In this document: positions 35,006-43,952 of the stretch, piece by piece | Position numbering within the stretch: position 1 is the stretch's first letter | Layout of the letters: each line of letters opens with the position of its first letter | The notes under the pieces: model-generated | What the model was told of the DNA's origin: nothing | Databases searched by the model: none | The model's input: only the letters and a program-made list of their open reading frames with translations | Made by a program: the position numbers and the translations under genes | From: Hydrogenophilales bacterium 28-61-23 | Lineage (GTDB): Bacteria; Pseudomonadota; Gammaproteobacteria; Burkholderiales; Thiobacillaceae | DNA: 64,000 bases | Direction: 5' to 3' | NCBI GenBank assembly: GCA_002281555.1 | Contig: NCGJ01000004.1 | Span: forward strand, 124,001-188,000

Positions 35006-35779
35006 ATGAACTTCTTTCGCCGCCGCAGTCCCGGCCATGCACCGGTTGAAATCAGTGAGCGCAACGACACCCGCTTTCTGCACCTGGGCGGCCCAGCCGT
35101 GCAAAGCGCGATGCGCATCAAGGAACCTTATGCGCTGGATCTGGAGTACACCCGGGCGATGATGGCGTTTTTGCTTTTTTGTCGGGAACCCGAGGACATT
35201 GCGCTGATCGGTCTGGGTGGCGGCTCCATCGCAAAATATATCCATCGACATCTACCGGAAAGTCGACTTACCGCGCTGGAAATCAACCCGGAAGTAGTCG
35301 CCGCCGCGCGCGCCTATTTCATGTTGCCGCAGGATGATGAACGGCTTTCCGTCATCACCGGAGACGGCGCGGCATTCGTGCACGAAAACCCGGATAGCCA
35401 GGATGTATTGCTGGTCGATGGTTATGACGCCAAACGCATCGTCGATGCGCTCGCCAGCCCCGAGTTCTATCGCGCCTGCAAGGCCATGTTGCGGCCGGGC
35501 GGTGTGGCCGTGTTCAACCTCTGGGGCTCCGACGAATATTACCCACGTTATTTCGATCGGCTCGCGCGTGCTTTTGGCGAACATGTGCTGCAACTGCCGG
35601 CGGAGAAAAAGGGCAACATTATTGTTTTCGCCTTTCGCAAACCACTGCCTATAGTCACGATGGCGCCATTGCTAAGAGAAGCGCACCGCCTGGAAGCCGA
35701 GCTGGGTCTTGAATTCGAGGCATTCGTTACGCGCATGCGTAACTGGAACCCCACCTCCACCGACAACTTCATCGTCTGA
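35006..35779 (+). CDS. spermidine synthase-like methyltransferase-fold protein
   Basis: 257 residues. IGLGGGSIAKYIHRH near 72 and LTALEINPEVVAAAR near 91 are the Rossmann motifs of spermidine synthases. The catalytic segment reads LLVDGYDAKRI near 136 in place of the usual DSTDP-like loop, so aminopropyl transfer is uncertain. Stand-alone proteins of this kind are common near rppH in betaproteobacteria. The gene is transcribed away from pcm; the nearest ribosome-like sequence before the ATG is weak. Confidence 0.75.
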   Translation: MNFFRRRSPGHAPVEISERNDTRFLHLGGPAVQSAMRIKEPYALDLEYTRAMMAFLLFCREPEDIALIGLGGGSIAKYIHRHLPESRLTALEINPEVVAAARAYFMLPQDDERLSVITGDGAAFVHENPDSQDVLLVDGYDAKRIVDALASPEFYRACKAMLRPGGVAVFNLWGSDEYYPRYFDRLARAFGEHVLQLPAEKKGNIIVFAFRKPLPIVTMAPLLREAHRLEAELGLEFEAFVTRMRNWNPTSTDNFIV

Positions 35780-35872
35780 TCGAATCAGCAAAGCGGTTCG
35801 AATCACGATGCTTTTCATCCCCATTGAAGGGTGGGAAAATTCCAATCAGTTAAGTATTGATTCGAGGCGGCC

Positions 35873-36415
35873 ATGATCGACAAAGACGGTTACCGGCCAA
35901 ACGTGGGCATCGTCATCTGCAATGCGCGCAACGAAGTATTCTGGGGCAAGCGAATTCGCCAGAACTCTTGGCAATTTCCCCAAGGCGGCATCAAGCACGG
36001 CGAAAGTCCCGAGCAGGCCATGTATCGCGAACTGATGGAAGAAGTAGGGCTCGCCCAGGAACACGTCCGAATTCTTGGACGCACCCGCAACTGGATGCGC
36101 TATGACGTTCCGCGCGACTGGATGAAACGGGAATGGCGCGGACATTACCGCGGTCAGAAGCAAATCTGGTTTTTGCTTCGACTGGTCGGTCGTGAATGCG
36201 ATGTCAAGTTACGCGCGTCCGAGCATCCCGAGTTCGACGCATGGCGCTGGCATAAGTACTGGGCGCCGGCTGAAGATGTTGTCGAATTCAAACGCGAGGT
36301 CTACCGTACAGCGTTGAGTGAGTTGGAGCGCTATTTGAGCGTCGGAGCGGAACAGCCCAGAGTTTGTCATCCCTACATGCTGGCCATGCGCGCCAACGGG
36401 ATAGGCCGCACCTGA
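35873..36415 (+). CDS. rppH: RNA 5'-pyrophosphohydrolase (Nudix)
   Basis: 180 residues. The Nudix box runs from GGIKHGES to RELMEEVG (about residues 38-59), and the N-terminus [15 protein letters not shown] is the RppH/NudH signature. It removes pyrophosphate from the 5' end of mRNA and so starts RNase E-dependent decay. The start has GAGG six bases upstream. Length and motifs are normal. Confidence 0.95.
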   Translation: MIDKDGYRPNVGIVICNARNEVFWGKRIRQNSWQFPQGGIKHGESPEQAMYRELMEEVGLAQEHVRILGRTRNWMRYDVPRDWMKREWRGHYRGQKQIWFLLRLVGRECDVKLRASEHPEFDAWRWHKYWAPAEDVVEFKREVYRTALSELERYLSVGAEQPRVCHPYMLAMRANGIGRT

Positions 36416-36501
36416 TTCGACGAACATAACGCCACCAGTTAACGGCACTTGCCACTCCAACCAGTCCATTTCTCTGGTCTATCGACCCTGCAACTCATAC
36501 A

Positions 36502-37107
36502 GTGAGCCATATCGTGAGCAGAAACTTTACCGTCATCCCCAATTCCCCGCTGCATAAGGGCGCCACTTTCCACAAACCCAGGCAAGCTCTGCCTGAGTCG
36601 GTAGGGCTTGAACAGCGCGCATCCACGGTAATGACCGATTTCACCATCGTCACCGCATACACCATTTTTCCATTGGAAACGATCGAAGCGGCACGCGCCA
36701 AAATGATTCACCGTGGTGTGCGGATGTTGCTGGTCGTTGACGACCAGAACCATATTCTGGGGCTGATCACCTCAACCGACCTGTCCAGCGAAAGGCCCAT
36801 GCAGGTCGTGCGAACCCAAGGCATACGGCATTCCGATGTCATGGTAAAGGACGTCATGACGCCACGGGAAAAGCTTCAGGTTTTGTGTATGAATGAACTT
36901 GAAAAAGCTTGCGTCGGCGACATTGTCGCCACCCTCAGTGCGCATGGCCGGCAGCACGCACTGGCAGTGGAACGCGCTCAAGACAACAGCCAGATCATTC
37001 GCGGCATGTTCTCGATCACCCAAATCAGCCGCCAACTCGGAACACAGGTGGAAACCGCCGGGGTGGCCGGCTCATTCGCCGAATTGGGCGTCGAACTCGG
37101 CCGCTAG
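36502..37107 (+). CDS. CBS-domain protein, GTG start
   Basis: 201 residues with a CBS pair: RMLLVVDDQNHILGLITSTDL near 75 and a second, weaker one from VKDVMTPREKLQ near 112 to the C-terminus. CBS pairs bind adenosine nucleotides and act as sensors; no effector domain is attached. The first ~40 residues are a short N-terminal extension. The start is a GTG at 36502 with weak ribosome signals; the ATG at 36631 would remove the extension. The next gene starts 1 base after the stop, so the two form a pair. Confidence 0.75.
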   Translation: MSHIVSRNFTVIPNSPLHKGATFHKPRQALPESVGLEQRASTVMTDFTIVTAYTIFPLETIEAARAKMIHRGVRMLLVVDDQNHILGLITSTDLSSERPMQVVRTQGIRHSDVMVKDVMTPREKLQVLCMNELEKACVGDIVATLSAHGRQHALAVERAQDNSQIIRGMFSITQISRQLGTQVETAGVAGSFAELGVELGR

Positions 37108-37108
37108 C

Positions 37109-37474
37109 GTGAGACTCGCCACCCGCAATCAGTCGCTGCCAAGCGGCATCGGACGGTGGGTGAGTGGCGAACCATTATGGAAACTGGCGCCTACGCGTGA
37201 CAGCGAAGGCCGCGCGTACACCGATTTCATGTTGCTGGCGCCAGGTTTGAAAAAACGCCCAGCACATGAAATTGAATGTTTGATGCACATTATTCAAGGC
37301 GTGTTGAGCCGGTTTGATGCTTGGGTGGTGTTTGCCGATTTCAATCTGAAGCTCAATGTGCTCTGGATTTCCTTGAAATATTGCCCTGGCATCATGTCTG
37401 AAATAGTCGTTGCATTACGCAATGCGGCGCCGGAACTGAAGCTGATAGCACATAACCCAGATCCACGGGCATGA
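37109..37474 (+). CDS. small conserved-looking protein coupled to CBS gene, GTG start
   Basis: 121 residues from a GTG at 37109 that directly follows the CBS gene stop. The product begins VRLATRNQSLPSG and has a core of FMLLAPGL, CLMHIIQGVL and FADFNLKLNVLWISLK; it is a compact mixed alpha/beta protein without signal peptide or membrane segment. Frames upstream of the GTG only shadow the CBS gene. No function is recognised. The tight pairing suggests that it works with the CBS protein. Confidence 0.6.
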   Translation: MRLATRNQSLPSGIGRWVSGEPLWKLAPTRDSEGRAYTDFMLLAPGLKKRPAHEIECLMHIIQGVLSRFDAWVVFADFNLKLNVLWISLKYCPGIMSEIVVALRNAAPELKLIAHNPDPRA

Positions 37475-37475
37475 A

Positions 37476-38114
37476 ATGGCTGCGCTGCGCGGATTGATCC
37501 CTATCGCAATCGCTCTGTTCTCCGCAACGGCATTGGCACAAACCGGCGCATCGCCACAACCCGTACCAGCCGCACACCCCATATTCTGGCCGGTGATCAT
37601 TTTTTGGCCGGTACCGCAAGCATGGCCGGCCGTGCCTCAAGCGCCAGCCCAAGCGCCAACCCAAACGCCACCCCAGCCAATCCCCTTTCCAACGCCTTTC
37701 TGGCTCTGGCCCGTGCCTGTTTGGAGCCCACCCCAGAAGGAGTCTTTGCCCGCCCCCCCCGCCGCCGCAGTCAATACGCCAAGCCAGGAAACACCTCAGC
37801 CTGGCGAGGCAGCAGGCAAAAGCAATGCGATTCCGGATGTTTCCGCCGCACCGTTCAACGAGACAGGAATACCGAAAAATCCGACCGTTCAAACCAGTGA
37901 ACCAGCCACGGCATCGCCAACAATATCGCCCCAACAGGCTGTATTACCCCTTCCCACCCCCGGCATCACACCTAGGCCGACCAAGGTCGACAAATCGCCA
38001 AACCGGACCTCGGCAATACCCAAGACAATCAAAAAGCCCCCCGCCAAGAGCAAGTCCAACAAGAAACTGCGCAAGCTGTGCTGGAAGGATGGGCGGCTTG
38101 ATGTGTGTCCCTGA
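37476..38114 (+). CDS. exported Pro/Trp-rich protein of unknown function
   Basis: 212 residues. A signal peptide (1-21, cut after ALAQ) is followed by repeated FWPV/WPVP-like units between residues 35 and 85 (FWPVIIFWPVPQAW, FWLWPVPVW) and then a Pro/Ala/Thr-rich linker. The C-terminus is basic (KKPPAKSKSNKKL) and ends in CWKDGRLDVCP with two Cys. The ATG at 37476 follows the previous stop by one base; an ATG at 37471 stops after eight codons. It could span the periplasm or bind the wall, but this is a guess from composition. Confidence 0.6.
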   Translation: MAALRGLIPIAIALFSATALAQTGASPQPVPAAHPIFWPVIIFWPVPQAWPAVPQAPAQAPTQTPPQPIPFPTPFWLWPVPVWSPPQKESLPAPPAAAVNTPSQETPQPGEAAGKSNAIPDVSAAPFNETGIPKNPTVQTSEPATASPTISPQQAVLPLPTPGITPRPTKVDKSPNRTSAIPKTIKKPPAKSKSNKKLRKLCWKDGRLDVCP

Positions 38115-38213
38115 ATCGCCGAGATAGCCTGTTCGGCCGCCACGCTACCCTTCTGGGTAGGATGGGCCTCAGGCTAACCCGAGTAAAATAATCGGGTAAT
38201 GTGGACTTTGACA

Positions 38214-38251
38214 AAATGATGGCCTTGAAATGAGGGTGATCAACATCATTT
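38214..38251. promoter_or_regulatory. 8-base inverted repeat upstream of apbC
   Basis: AAATGATG (38214-38221) and CATCATTT (38244-38251) are exact inverted repeats with 22 bases between, in the 200-base gap before apbC. They could be an operator half-site pair. The same gap also holds a CTACCC/GGGTAG hairpin at 38147-38162 and no recognisable gene. No regulator can be named. Confidence 0.3.
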
Positions 38252-38314
38252 AGACACGAGATTCAAAACCCCACCCGCTTTTCAACCCCCCTTTTCCAAC
38301 TCAGAGGTCAAACC

Positions 38315-39403
38315 ATGTCGGTTTCCGTCGAACAAGTGCAAGCCGCACTCAAAGAACTCATTGATCCCAACACTCAGAAAGATTTCATCGCCACGAAATC
38401 CGCGCGCAACATCAAGATAGATGGCGGCAAAGTCAGCCTTGATGTCGTTCTGCCCTACCCCGCCAAGATGGTCATGGCCGGAATCGGCAAGATGATCGAT
38501 GACAAGATCAAAATGCTGGCCGGCGTGGAAAGCGTGCAAACCAACCTGTCCTGGAAGATCGTCGCGCACAGCGTGCAAAAGGGCGTCAAGCTGATCCCAG
38601 GCGTCAAGAACATCATCGCGGTCGCTTCCGGCAAAGGCGGCGTCGGCAAATCCACCACCGCCGTGAACCTGGCTTTGGCGCTGGCCGCCGAAGGCGCCAA
38701 TGTCGGCATGCTCGACGCCGATATCTACGGCCCGTCGCAACCCATGATGCTGGGCATTCACGGTCGCCCGGAATCGCCGGACGGCCAGAATCTGGAACCC
38801 ATGATCGGCCACGGCCTGCAAGCCATGTCCATCGGTTTCCTGATCGACGTCGAAACCCCGATGGTCTGGCGCGGCCCGATGGTCACCCAGGCGCTGGAGC
38901 AACTCCTCAACAACACCAAGTGGAAAGACCTCGATTACCTGGTCATCGACCTCCCGCCCGGCACCGGCGACATCCAGCTCACGTTGGCGCAGCGCGTCCC
39001 GGTCACTGGCGCGGTGATCGTCACCACCCCACAGGACATCGCCCTGATCGATGCCCGCAAGGGTCTGAAGATGTTCGAAAAAGTCGGCGTGCCCATCCTC
39101 GGCGTGGTGGAAAACATGAGCCTGCACATCTGTTCCCAGTGCGGCCACGAAGAGCGCATCTTCGGCGAGGGCGGCGGCGAGCGCATGTGCAAGGACTACG
39201 GCAACGAATTCCTGGGCGCGCTGCCGCTGGACATCCGCATCCGTGAAGAAACCGACTCCGGCAAACCGACCGTGGTTGCCGAACCGGAATCGCGCATCGC
39301 TGAAATCTATCGTCAGATCGCACGTCGTGTCGCGGTCAAGGTCGGCGACCTGGCGGTTGACCACTCCTCGAAATTCCCCAGCATCGTGATTCAGAACACC
39401 TGA
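38315..39403 (+). CDS. apbC: iron-sulfur cluster carrier protein (Mrp/ApbC)
   Basis: 362 residues. The N-terminal DUF59/MIP18-like domain (1-85) precedes a ParA-type ATPase with the deviant Walker A ASGKGGVGKSTT near 106. The cluster-binding CSQC is near 272. It assembles and transfers Fe-S clusters in the cytoplasm. AGAGG lies seven bases before the ATG. A strong terminator follows at once, so the gene is probably transcribed alone. Confidence 0.94.
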   Translation: MSVSVEQVQAALKELIDPNTQKDFIATKSARNIKIDGGKVSLDVVLPYPAKMVMAGIGKMIDDKIKMLAGVESVQTNLSWKIVAHSVQKGVKLIPGVKNIIAVASGKGGVGKSTTAVNLALALAAEGANVGMLDADIYGPSQPMMLGIHGRPESPDGQNLEPMIGHGLQAMSIGFLIDVETPMVWRGPMVTQALEQLLNNTKWKDLDYLVIDLPPGTGDIQLTLAQRVPVTGAVIVTTPQDIALIDARKGLKMFEKVGVPILGVVENMSLHICSQCGHEERIFGEGGGERMCKDYGNEFLGALPLDIRIREETDSGKPTVVAEPESRIAEIYRQIARRVAVKVGDLAVDHSSKFPSIVIQNT

Positions 39404-39420
39404 TCCTTTCGCTTCACATC

Positions 39421-39457
39421 AAAAAAACGCCAGCGAGTTGTTTGCTGGCGTTTTTTT
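39421..39457 (+). terminator. rho-independent terminator after apbC
   Basis: ACGCCAGC and GCTGGCGT pair around a nine-base loop, flanked by seven A before and seven T after. The symmetric A/T runs would let it act in both directions. Confidence 0.93.
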
Positions 39458-39592
39458 ATGTCCGCGGGAAACGGGTATCGATAGCCCCTGGCGCTAAGTA
39501 ACCAATGTCACTGAGTTGAACAAAGCGGACGGATAATCTGCGCGCGTTCCCATCGGGAGCAAAATCCTGATCCACTTATTTGGAGAATTATC

Positions 39593-39787
39593 ATGAATGC
39601 AAACGTCGGCGGTATCGATCGCATTTTGCGTATTGTTGTGGGCCTGGCTTTACTGGGTGCCGCGCTTGCGGGCATCGCGACCCCATGGACCTGGATCGGT
39701 GTGGTTCCTCTGGCGACCGGCCTGTTCCAGTTCTGCCCGCTCTACCCGCTGCTGGGCATGAGCACCTGCCCAATCAAAAAAGACTGA
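39593..39787 (+). CDS. DUF2892 (YgaP-like) small inner membrane protein
   Basis: 64 residues. Two hydrophobic segments (about 12-30 and 32-50) with NVGGIDRILRIVVG at the start and LFQFCPLYPLLG followed by TCP near the end match DUF2892. Two Cys near the C-terminus are typical. In other bacteria the domain is sometimes fused to rhodanese; here it stands alone. GGAG is eight bases before the ATG, and a terminator follows after about 20 bases. Confidence 0.85.
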   Translation: MNANVGGIDRILRIVVGLALLGAALAGIATPWTWIGVVPLATGLFQFCPLYPLLGMSTCPIKKD

Positions 39788-39808
39788 GCTCTGCCCCCCG
39801 CGCCATGA

Positions 39809-39834
39809 AAAAAACGCCCCGAGGGGCGTTTTTT
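39809..39834. terminator. bidirectional terminator between DUF2892 gene and ilvA
   Basis: CGCCCC and GGGGCG form a stem with a two- to three-base loop, flanked by six A on the left and T6 on the right. It serves the plus-strand DUF2892 gene; on the minus strand it begins right after the ilvA stop codon, with which its last base coincides. Confidence 0.9.
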
Positions 39835-41342
39835 CATTTCAGGAACAGAGCGTAGGCCGGATTACGCGATTCGTTCCAATAGCGATAGCCAAGGCCATCG
39901 AGGAAAGACTGGAACTCCTCTTTTTGCTCCGGCAGAACCTGAATGCCGGCCAAAACGCGGCCGTAGTCCGCGCCGTGATTGCGGTAGTGGAACAGGCTGA
40001 TATTCCAGGCATGGCTCATGCTGTTGAGAAATTTCATCAGCGCACCGGGACGCTCCGGGAATTCAAAGCGATACAACACCTCGTTATCCGCCTGCGGCGC
40101 GCGTCCACCAACGAGATGGCGGATATGCAGCTTGGCCATTTCGTTTTCCGACAAATCGAGCACCGGTAGCTCGTGTTCGGTCAAAGTGGCGAGCAACTTG
40201 TCCACTTCGGACTGATCCGGCACCTGCACACCGACAAAGATATGCGCCACGCTGGGATCGGCGAACCGGTAATTGAATTCGGTAATCGCACGCGCGCCCA
40301 GCAAGGAACAGAACTGTTTGAAGCTGCCCGGTTTTTCCGGAATCGATACCGCCAACACGGCCTCGCGCTTCTCGCCCAATTCCGCGCGCTCGGCGACAAA
40401 TTCCAGACGATCGAAATTCATGTTGGCGCCGCTGGCAATGGCAACCAGATTCTTGCCCATTACTTTTTCACGCTCGACCCAGAACTTTGCGCCTGCCACC
40501 CCGAGCGCGCCGGCGGGTTCGAGAATCGAACGGGTATCCTCAAACACATCCTTGATCGCCGCGCAGATGGCGTCGTTACTGACCCGGATGACTTCATCCA
40601 CATAAAGCTGACAGAGACGGAAGGTTTCCTCGCCGACCAGTTTCACCGCGACGCCATCGGCAAAGATGCCCACCTGCTGCAAGGTGATGCGTTCCTTCTT
40701 GCACAGGCTGCGCGCCATCGCATCGGCATCCTCCGGTTCCACGCCGATGATCTTGATCTCTGGCCGCAGACGTTTGATATAGGCGCCGATGCCGGCGATC
40801 AAACCGCCGCCGCCGACCGGGACAAAGATCGCGTCTATCGGCGTACGCGCCTGGCGCAGCAATTCCATGCCTATCGTGCCCTGGCCGGCGATGACTTCCG
40901 GGTCATCGTACGGATGCACAAAAACCTTACCCTCAGCCTCCGAAATCTCCTTGCCACGCTTGTAGGCGTCATCGTACGAATCGCCATGCAACACCACCAT
41001 GGCGCCCCGTTTGGCGACGGCATCCACCTTGATAGCCGGCGTCGTGGCCGGCATCACGATGGTGGCTTCGCAGCCCAGAACCTGTGCCGCCAGAGCAACG
41101 CCCTGGGCATGATTGCCGGCGCTGGCGGCAACCACGCCACGATTGAGCTGTTCACGCGTCAGGCCAGCCATCTTGTTGTACGCGCCACGCAATTTGAACG
41201 AGAACACCGGCTGCATGTCCTCGCGCTTCAGCAGGACGGTGTTGCCCAATCGACGCGACAGATTGGCCGCCGTATCGAGCGGAGATTCGATCGCCACGTC
41301 ATAAACACGGGCGAGGAGGATGCGTTCCAGATAATCGATCAT
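39834..41342 (-). CDS. ilvA: threonine ammonia-lyase, biosynthetic
   Basis: 502 residues. The PLP Lys lies in FSFKLRGAYN near 50; SAGNHAQGVA near 82 and PVGGGGLIAG near 176 bind phosphate and cofactor. Two ACT-like regulatory domains fill about 325-400 and 420-495, the feedback-regulated form used for isoleucine. It makes 2-oxobutanoate from threonine. The gene is divergent from rpiA, sharing the 133-base gap. Confidence 0.95.
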   Translation of the reverse strand: MIDYLERILLARVYDVAIESPLDTAANLSRRLGNTVLLKREDMQPVFSFKLRGAYNKMAGLTREQLNRGVVAASAGNHAQGVALAAQVLGCEATIVMPATTPAIKVDAVAKRGAMVVLHGDSYDDAYKRGKEISEAEGKVFVHPYDDPEVIAGQGTIGMELLRQARTPIDAIFVPVGGGGLIAGIGAYIKRLRPEIKIIGVEPEDADAMARSLCKKERITLQQVGIFADGVAVKLVGEETFRLCQLYVDEVIRVSNDAICAAIKDVFEDTRSILEPAGALGVAGAKFWVEREKVMGKNLVAIASGANMNFDRLEFVAERAELGEKREAVLAVSIPEKPGSFKQFCSLLGARAITEFNYRFADPSVAHIFVGVQVPDQSEVDKLLATLTEHELPVLDLSENEMAKLHIRHLVGGRAPQADNEVLYRFEFPERPGALMKFLNSMSHAWNISLFHYRNHGADYGRVLAGIQVLPEQKEEFQSFLDGLGYRYWNESRNPAYALFLK

Positions 41343-41382
41343 GCTGTTTGCCGTTCTTCAGGTGGATAGATAAACATGACGT

Positions 41383-41411
41383 TTGATAGGGCCGGGAAAG
41401 CTCGTTATTCT
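41383..41411 (+). promoter_or_regulatory. possible rpiA promoter
   Basis: TTGATA, a 17-base spacer and TATTCT resemble a sigma70 promoter; the predicted transcript would start about 58 bases before the rpiA ATG. Confidence 0.5.
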
Positions 41412-41475
41412 CGGGCCTAATCAGCCAACTTCAAACACGCAACTTCAAACCGCAAACGACAAAGAGAAACACATC

Positions 41476-42135
41476 ATGATGACCCAAGACGAAATGAAAC
41501 AAGCCACCGCGCGCGCCGCGATCGAATACGTTCCCGCCGGCATCATCGGCGTCGGCACCGGTTCCACCGCCAATTTTTTCATCGATGCCCTCGCCGATAT
41601 CAAAGGCCGCATCGACGCCGCCGTCGCCTCATCGGTCGCCACCGCCGAACGTCTGAAGAAAGTCGGTATTCGTGTAATCGACCTGAATGAAGCCGGAGAA
41701 ATGGAAGTCTATGTCGATGGCGCCGACGAAATCACGCAACACATGGCCATGATCAAGGGCGGCGGCGGCGCGCTGACGCGGGAAAAGATCGTCGCGGCCT
41801 GCGCGAAAAAATTCGTCTGCATCATTGACCAGAGCAAGCTGGTCGATGTGATGGGCAAGTTCCCACTACCGGTTGAAGTCATCCCGATGGCGCGTTCCTA
41901 CGTGGCGCGACAACTGGTCAAGATGGGCGGCAACCCGGTACTGCGTAGCGGTTTCACCACCGACAACGGCAACGTCATCCTGGATGTGCATGGCATGAGC
42001 ATCCTCGACCCGGTGGCGATGGAAACCGAGATCAACCAGATCGTCGGCGTGGTAACGGTCGGCTTGTTCGCTCGCCGCGGCGCCGATGTCTGCCTGATGG
42101 GCACGCAAGACGGCGTGCAAACGTTCAAACGCTGA
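41476..42135 (+). CDS. rpiA: ribose-5-phosphate isomerase A
   Basis: 219 residues. [13 protein letters not shown] near 26, DGADEI near 82 and [11 protein letters not shown] near 95 are the RpiA substrate-binding and catalytic motifs. It interconverts ribose-5-phosphate and ribulose-5-phosphate in the pentose phosphate pathway. ATG at 41476 is chosen because the family N-terminus is TQDEMKQ-like and AAGAGA lies upstream; the frame is open earlier but has no family match there. Confidence 0.95.
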   Translation: MMTQDEMKQATARAAIEYVPAGIIGVGTGSTANFFIDALADIKGRIDAAVASSVATAERLKKVGIRVIDLNEAGEMEVYVDGADEITQHMAMIKGGGGALTREKIVAACAKKFVCIIDQSKLVDVMGKFPLPVEVIPMARSYVARQLVKMGGNPVLRSGFTTDNGNVILDVHGMSILDPVAMETEINQIVGVVTVGLFARRGADVCLMGTQDGVQTFKR

Positions 42136-42158
42136 GCGCGGACAACGGCCCTGCCGGT

Positions 42159-42347
42159 TCAGGGTCGCTCGACATCATCCTCGAAAGTACCCTGTTCGGC
42201 TGGCACCTTGTAGTTCTCATTCGCCCACGCGCCCAAGTCAATCAGCTTGCAGCGTTCGCCGCAAAACGGGCGAAAAGCGTTTTCCGGACGCCATTCCACT
42301 TCTTTGCCACAGGTCGGACAGGCTACTTTGGTGAATTTCTCTGCCAT
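42159..42347 (-). CDS. yacG: YacG zinc protein (DNA gyrase inhibitor family)
   Basis: 62 residues. The zinc ligands are CPTC near 9 and FCGERC near 28, the complete four-Cys YacG finger, followed by the acidic tail. Homologues bind and inhibit DNA gyrase in vitro. The ATG at 42347 gives the normal length; a longer frame crosses the erpA terminator and is not credible. Confidence 0.88.
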   Translation of the reverse strand: MAEKFTKVACPTCGKEVEWRPENAFRPFCGERCKLIDLGAWANENYKVPAEQGTFEDDVERP

Positions 42348-42362
42348 GCTGATTCCAACTTG

Positions 42363-42389
42363 AAAATAAAAAAGGCGGCTTGCGCCGCC
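42363..42389 (-). terminator. rho-independent terminator after erpA
   Basis: On the minus strand GGCGGC-GCAA-GCCGCC is followed by a T-rich run (complement of 42363-42373). It lies between erpA and yacG. Confidence 0.88.
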
Positions 42390-42408
42390 CATCCGGATTG
42401 TCTGAAGT

Positions 42409-42756
42409 TCAGACCGAGAATGAAGAGCCGCAGCCGCAGGTCGATTGGGCGTTCGGGTTCTTGATGACGAATTGAGCGCCCTCCAGACCTTCGGTGTAAT
42501 CGACTTCAGCGCCCATCATGTACTGCATGCTCATCGGGTCGACCAGCAAGGTGACCCCGTTTTTTTCCATGATCATGTCGTCTTCGTTGGTCACTTCATC
42601 GAAGGTAAAACCGTACTGGAAGCCGGAACAGCCGCCACCGGTAACAAATACGCGCAGTTTCAGTTCAGGGTTTCCTTCTTCTTCAATCAGGGACTTCACC
42701 TTGTTGGCGGCACTGTCGGTGAAGTTGAAGGGGGTCATTTCGGCAACGGCATTCAT
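42409..42756 (-). CDS. erpA: iron-sulfur cluster insertion protein ErpA
   Basis: 115 residues of the A-type carrier family. The three cluster Cys are in GGGCSGFQY near 43 and STCGCGSSF near 107. It delivers Fe-S clusters to apoproteins such as IspG. A good site AAAGGA lies upstream of the ATG. It has its own promoter at 42793-42821 and its own terminator. Confidence 0.95.
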   Translation of the reverse strand: MNAVAEMTPFNFTDSAANKVKSLIEEEGNPELKLRVFVTGGGCSGFQYGFTFDEVTNEDDMIMEKNGVTLLVDPMSMQYMMGAEVDYTEGLEGAQFVIKNPNAQSTCGCGSSFSV

Positions 42757-42792
42757 AAGATATTCCTTTCAAATCGAATCGGTATGCGGGGC

Positions 42793-42821
42793 ATTATTGG
42801 CGCCGGACAGGGCACCGTCAA
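42793..42821 (-). promoter_or_regulatory. sigma70-type promoter of erpA
   Basis: On the minus strand TTGACG (42821-42816), 17 bases, AATAAT (42798-42793), each box one mismatch from consensus. The transcript would start about 30 bases before erpA. Confidence 0.65.
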
Positions 42822-42853
42822 CCACGCCATAGGTGGGGCTTAGCATTAATTAA

Positions 42854-43882
42854 TCAAGGCATTACCGGAATCTGGCTGAGCGCCATGTTTTCCGGCAGGT
42901 CAAACAGCAGATTCATGTTCTGCACCGCCTGCCCCGCCGCGCCCTTGACCAGATTGTCGATCACCGAAAGCACCACCACAGTATCGCCGCCCTGGGGCCG
43001 ATGCACCGCGACGCGGCACATGTTGGACGCGCGTACAGAGCGCGTTTCAGGGTGCGACTTGGCGGGCATCACGTCGACAAAATACTCGTTGGCATAACGC
43101 GCCTCGAACAAGGCCTGCAAATCGACATCCTTGCTCAGCTTGGCATAAAGCGTGGCCTGGATACCGCGAATCAGCGGCGTCAAATGCGGCACGAAGGTCA
43201 AACCGACCTCATGTCCAGCCATGCGCGCCACACCTTGCCGTATCTCCGGTAAATGCCGATGCCCGGCAACCGCATAAGCCTTGAAGGAATCGGAACATTC
43301 AGCGAACAAGGCGCCGATCTCGGCCTTGCGCCCGGCGCCGGAAACGCCGGACTTGCAGTCGGCCACCATCCAGCCGGTGTCGATCACGCCAGCCTCGACC
43401 AAAGGCAGAAAACCAAGTTGCACGGCGGTGGGATAACAACCTGGATTGGCAATCAGGCGCGCGCCCTTGATCTTTTCACGGTTGACCTCGGGCAGGCCAT
43501 AGACCGCTTCGGCCACCAGATCCGGGCAGGCGTGTTCCATGCCGTACCACTTGGACCACTCCGCGACGTCCTGGATGCGGAAATCGGCCGCCAGATCGAT
43601 GACTTTCACGCCGGCATCGAGCAATTCCCGCGTCTGCTGCATCGCGACCCCGTTCGGGGTGGCGAAGAACACCACATCGCAAGACTTGAGCGGAGCTTCA
43701 TCGGGCGTTGAAAACGCCAGGGAAACCCGGCCGCGCAGCGAGGGAAACATCTCGGCCACCGGCATCCCCGCCTCTTTGCGCGAGGTGATCGCGGTCAATT
43801 CCACTTCTGGATGCTGGGCGAGAAGCCTGAGAAGTTCGACGCCGGTATAGCCCGTTCCGCCGACGATGCCTGCCTTGATCAT
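42854..43882 (-). CDS. argC: N-acetyl-gamma-glutamyl-phosphate reductase
   Basis: 342 residues. [14 protein letters not shown] near 7 binds NADP; the catalytic Cys is in ANPGCYPTA near 149 and the active-site His in GHRHLPEI near 213. It reduces N-acetylglutamyl phosphate in arginine synthesis. AAGGAG sits eight bases before the ATG at 43882. The open frame upstream of it crosses the rpsI terminator and is not coding. Confidence 0.95.
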   Translation of the reverse strand: MIKAGIVGGTGYTGVELLRLLAQHPEVELTAITSRKEAGMPVAEMFPSLRGRVSLAFSTPDEAPLKSCDVVFFATPNGVAMQQTRELLDAGVKVIDLAADFRIQDVAEWSKWYGMEHACPDLVAEAVYGLPEVNREKIKGARLIANPGCYPTAVQLGFLPLVEAGVIDTGWMVADCKSGVSGAGRKAEIGALFAECSDSFKAYAVAGHRHLPEIRQGVARMAGHEVGLTFVPHLTPLIRGIQATLYAKLSKDVDLQALFEARYANEYFVDVMPAKSHPETRSVRASNMCRVAVHRPQGGDTVVVLSVIDNLVKGAAGQAVQNMNLLFDLPENMALSQIPVMP

Positions 43883-43903
43883 GAATTTTCTCCTTGAAGA
43901 AAA

Positions 43904-43933
43904 CAAAAAGCCGCCCTGATAGGCGGCTTTTTG
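43904..43933 (-). terminator. terminator after rplM-rpsI
   Basis: On the minus strand CAAAAAGCCGCC and GGCGGCTTTTTG pair around a six-base loop (43916-43921). It separates the ribosomal operon from argC and looks partly bidirectional. Confidence 0.9.
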
Positions 43934-43952
43934 AACATCCAAACCCGATAAA

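Noticed and set aside
37471-37497. ATG at 37471 as the start of the Pro-rich protein
   Set aside because: The frame stops after eight codons; the ATG at 37476 opens the long frame with a signal peptide.
38208-38236. TTGACA as an apbC promoter -35 box
   Set aside because: No acceptable -10 box lies 16-18 bases downstream (the sequence reads TGAGGG).
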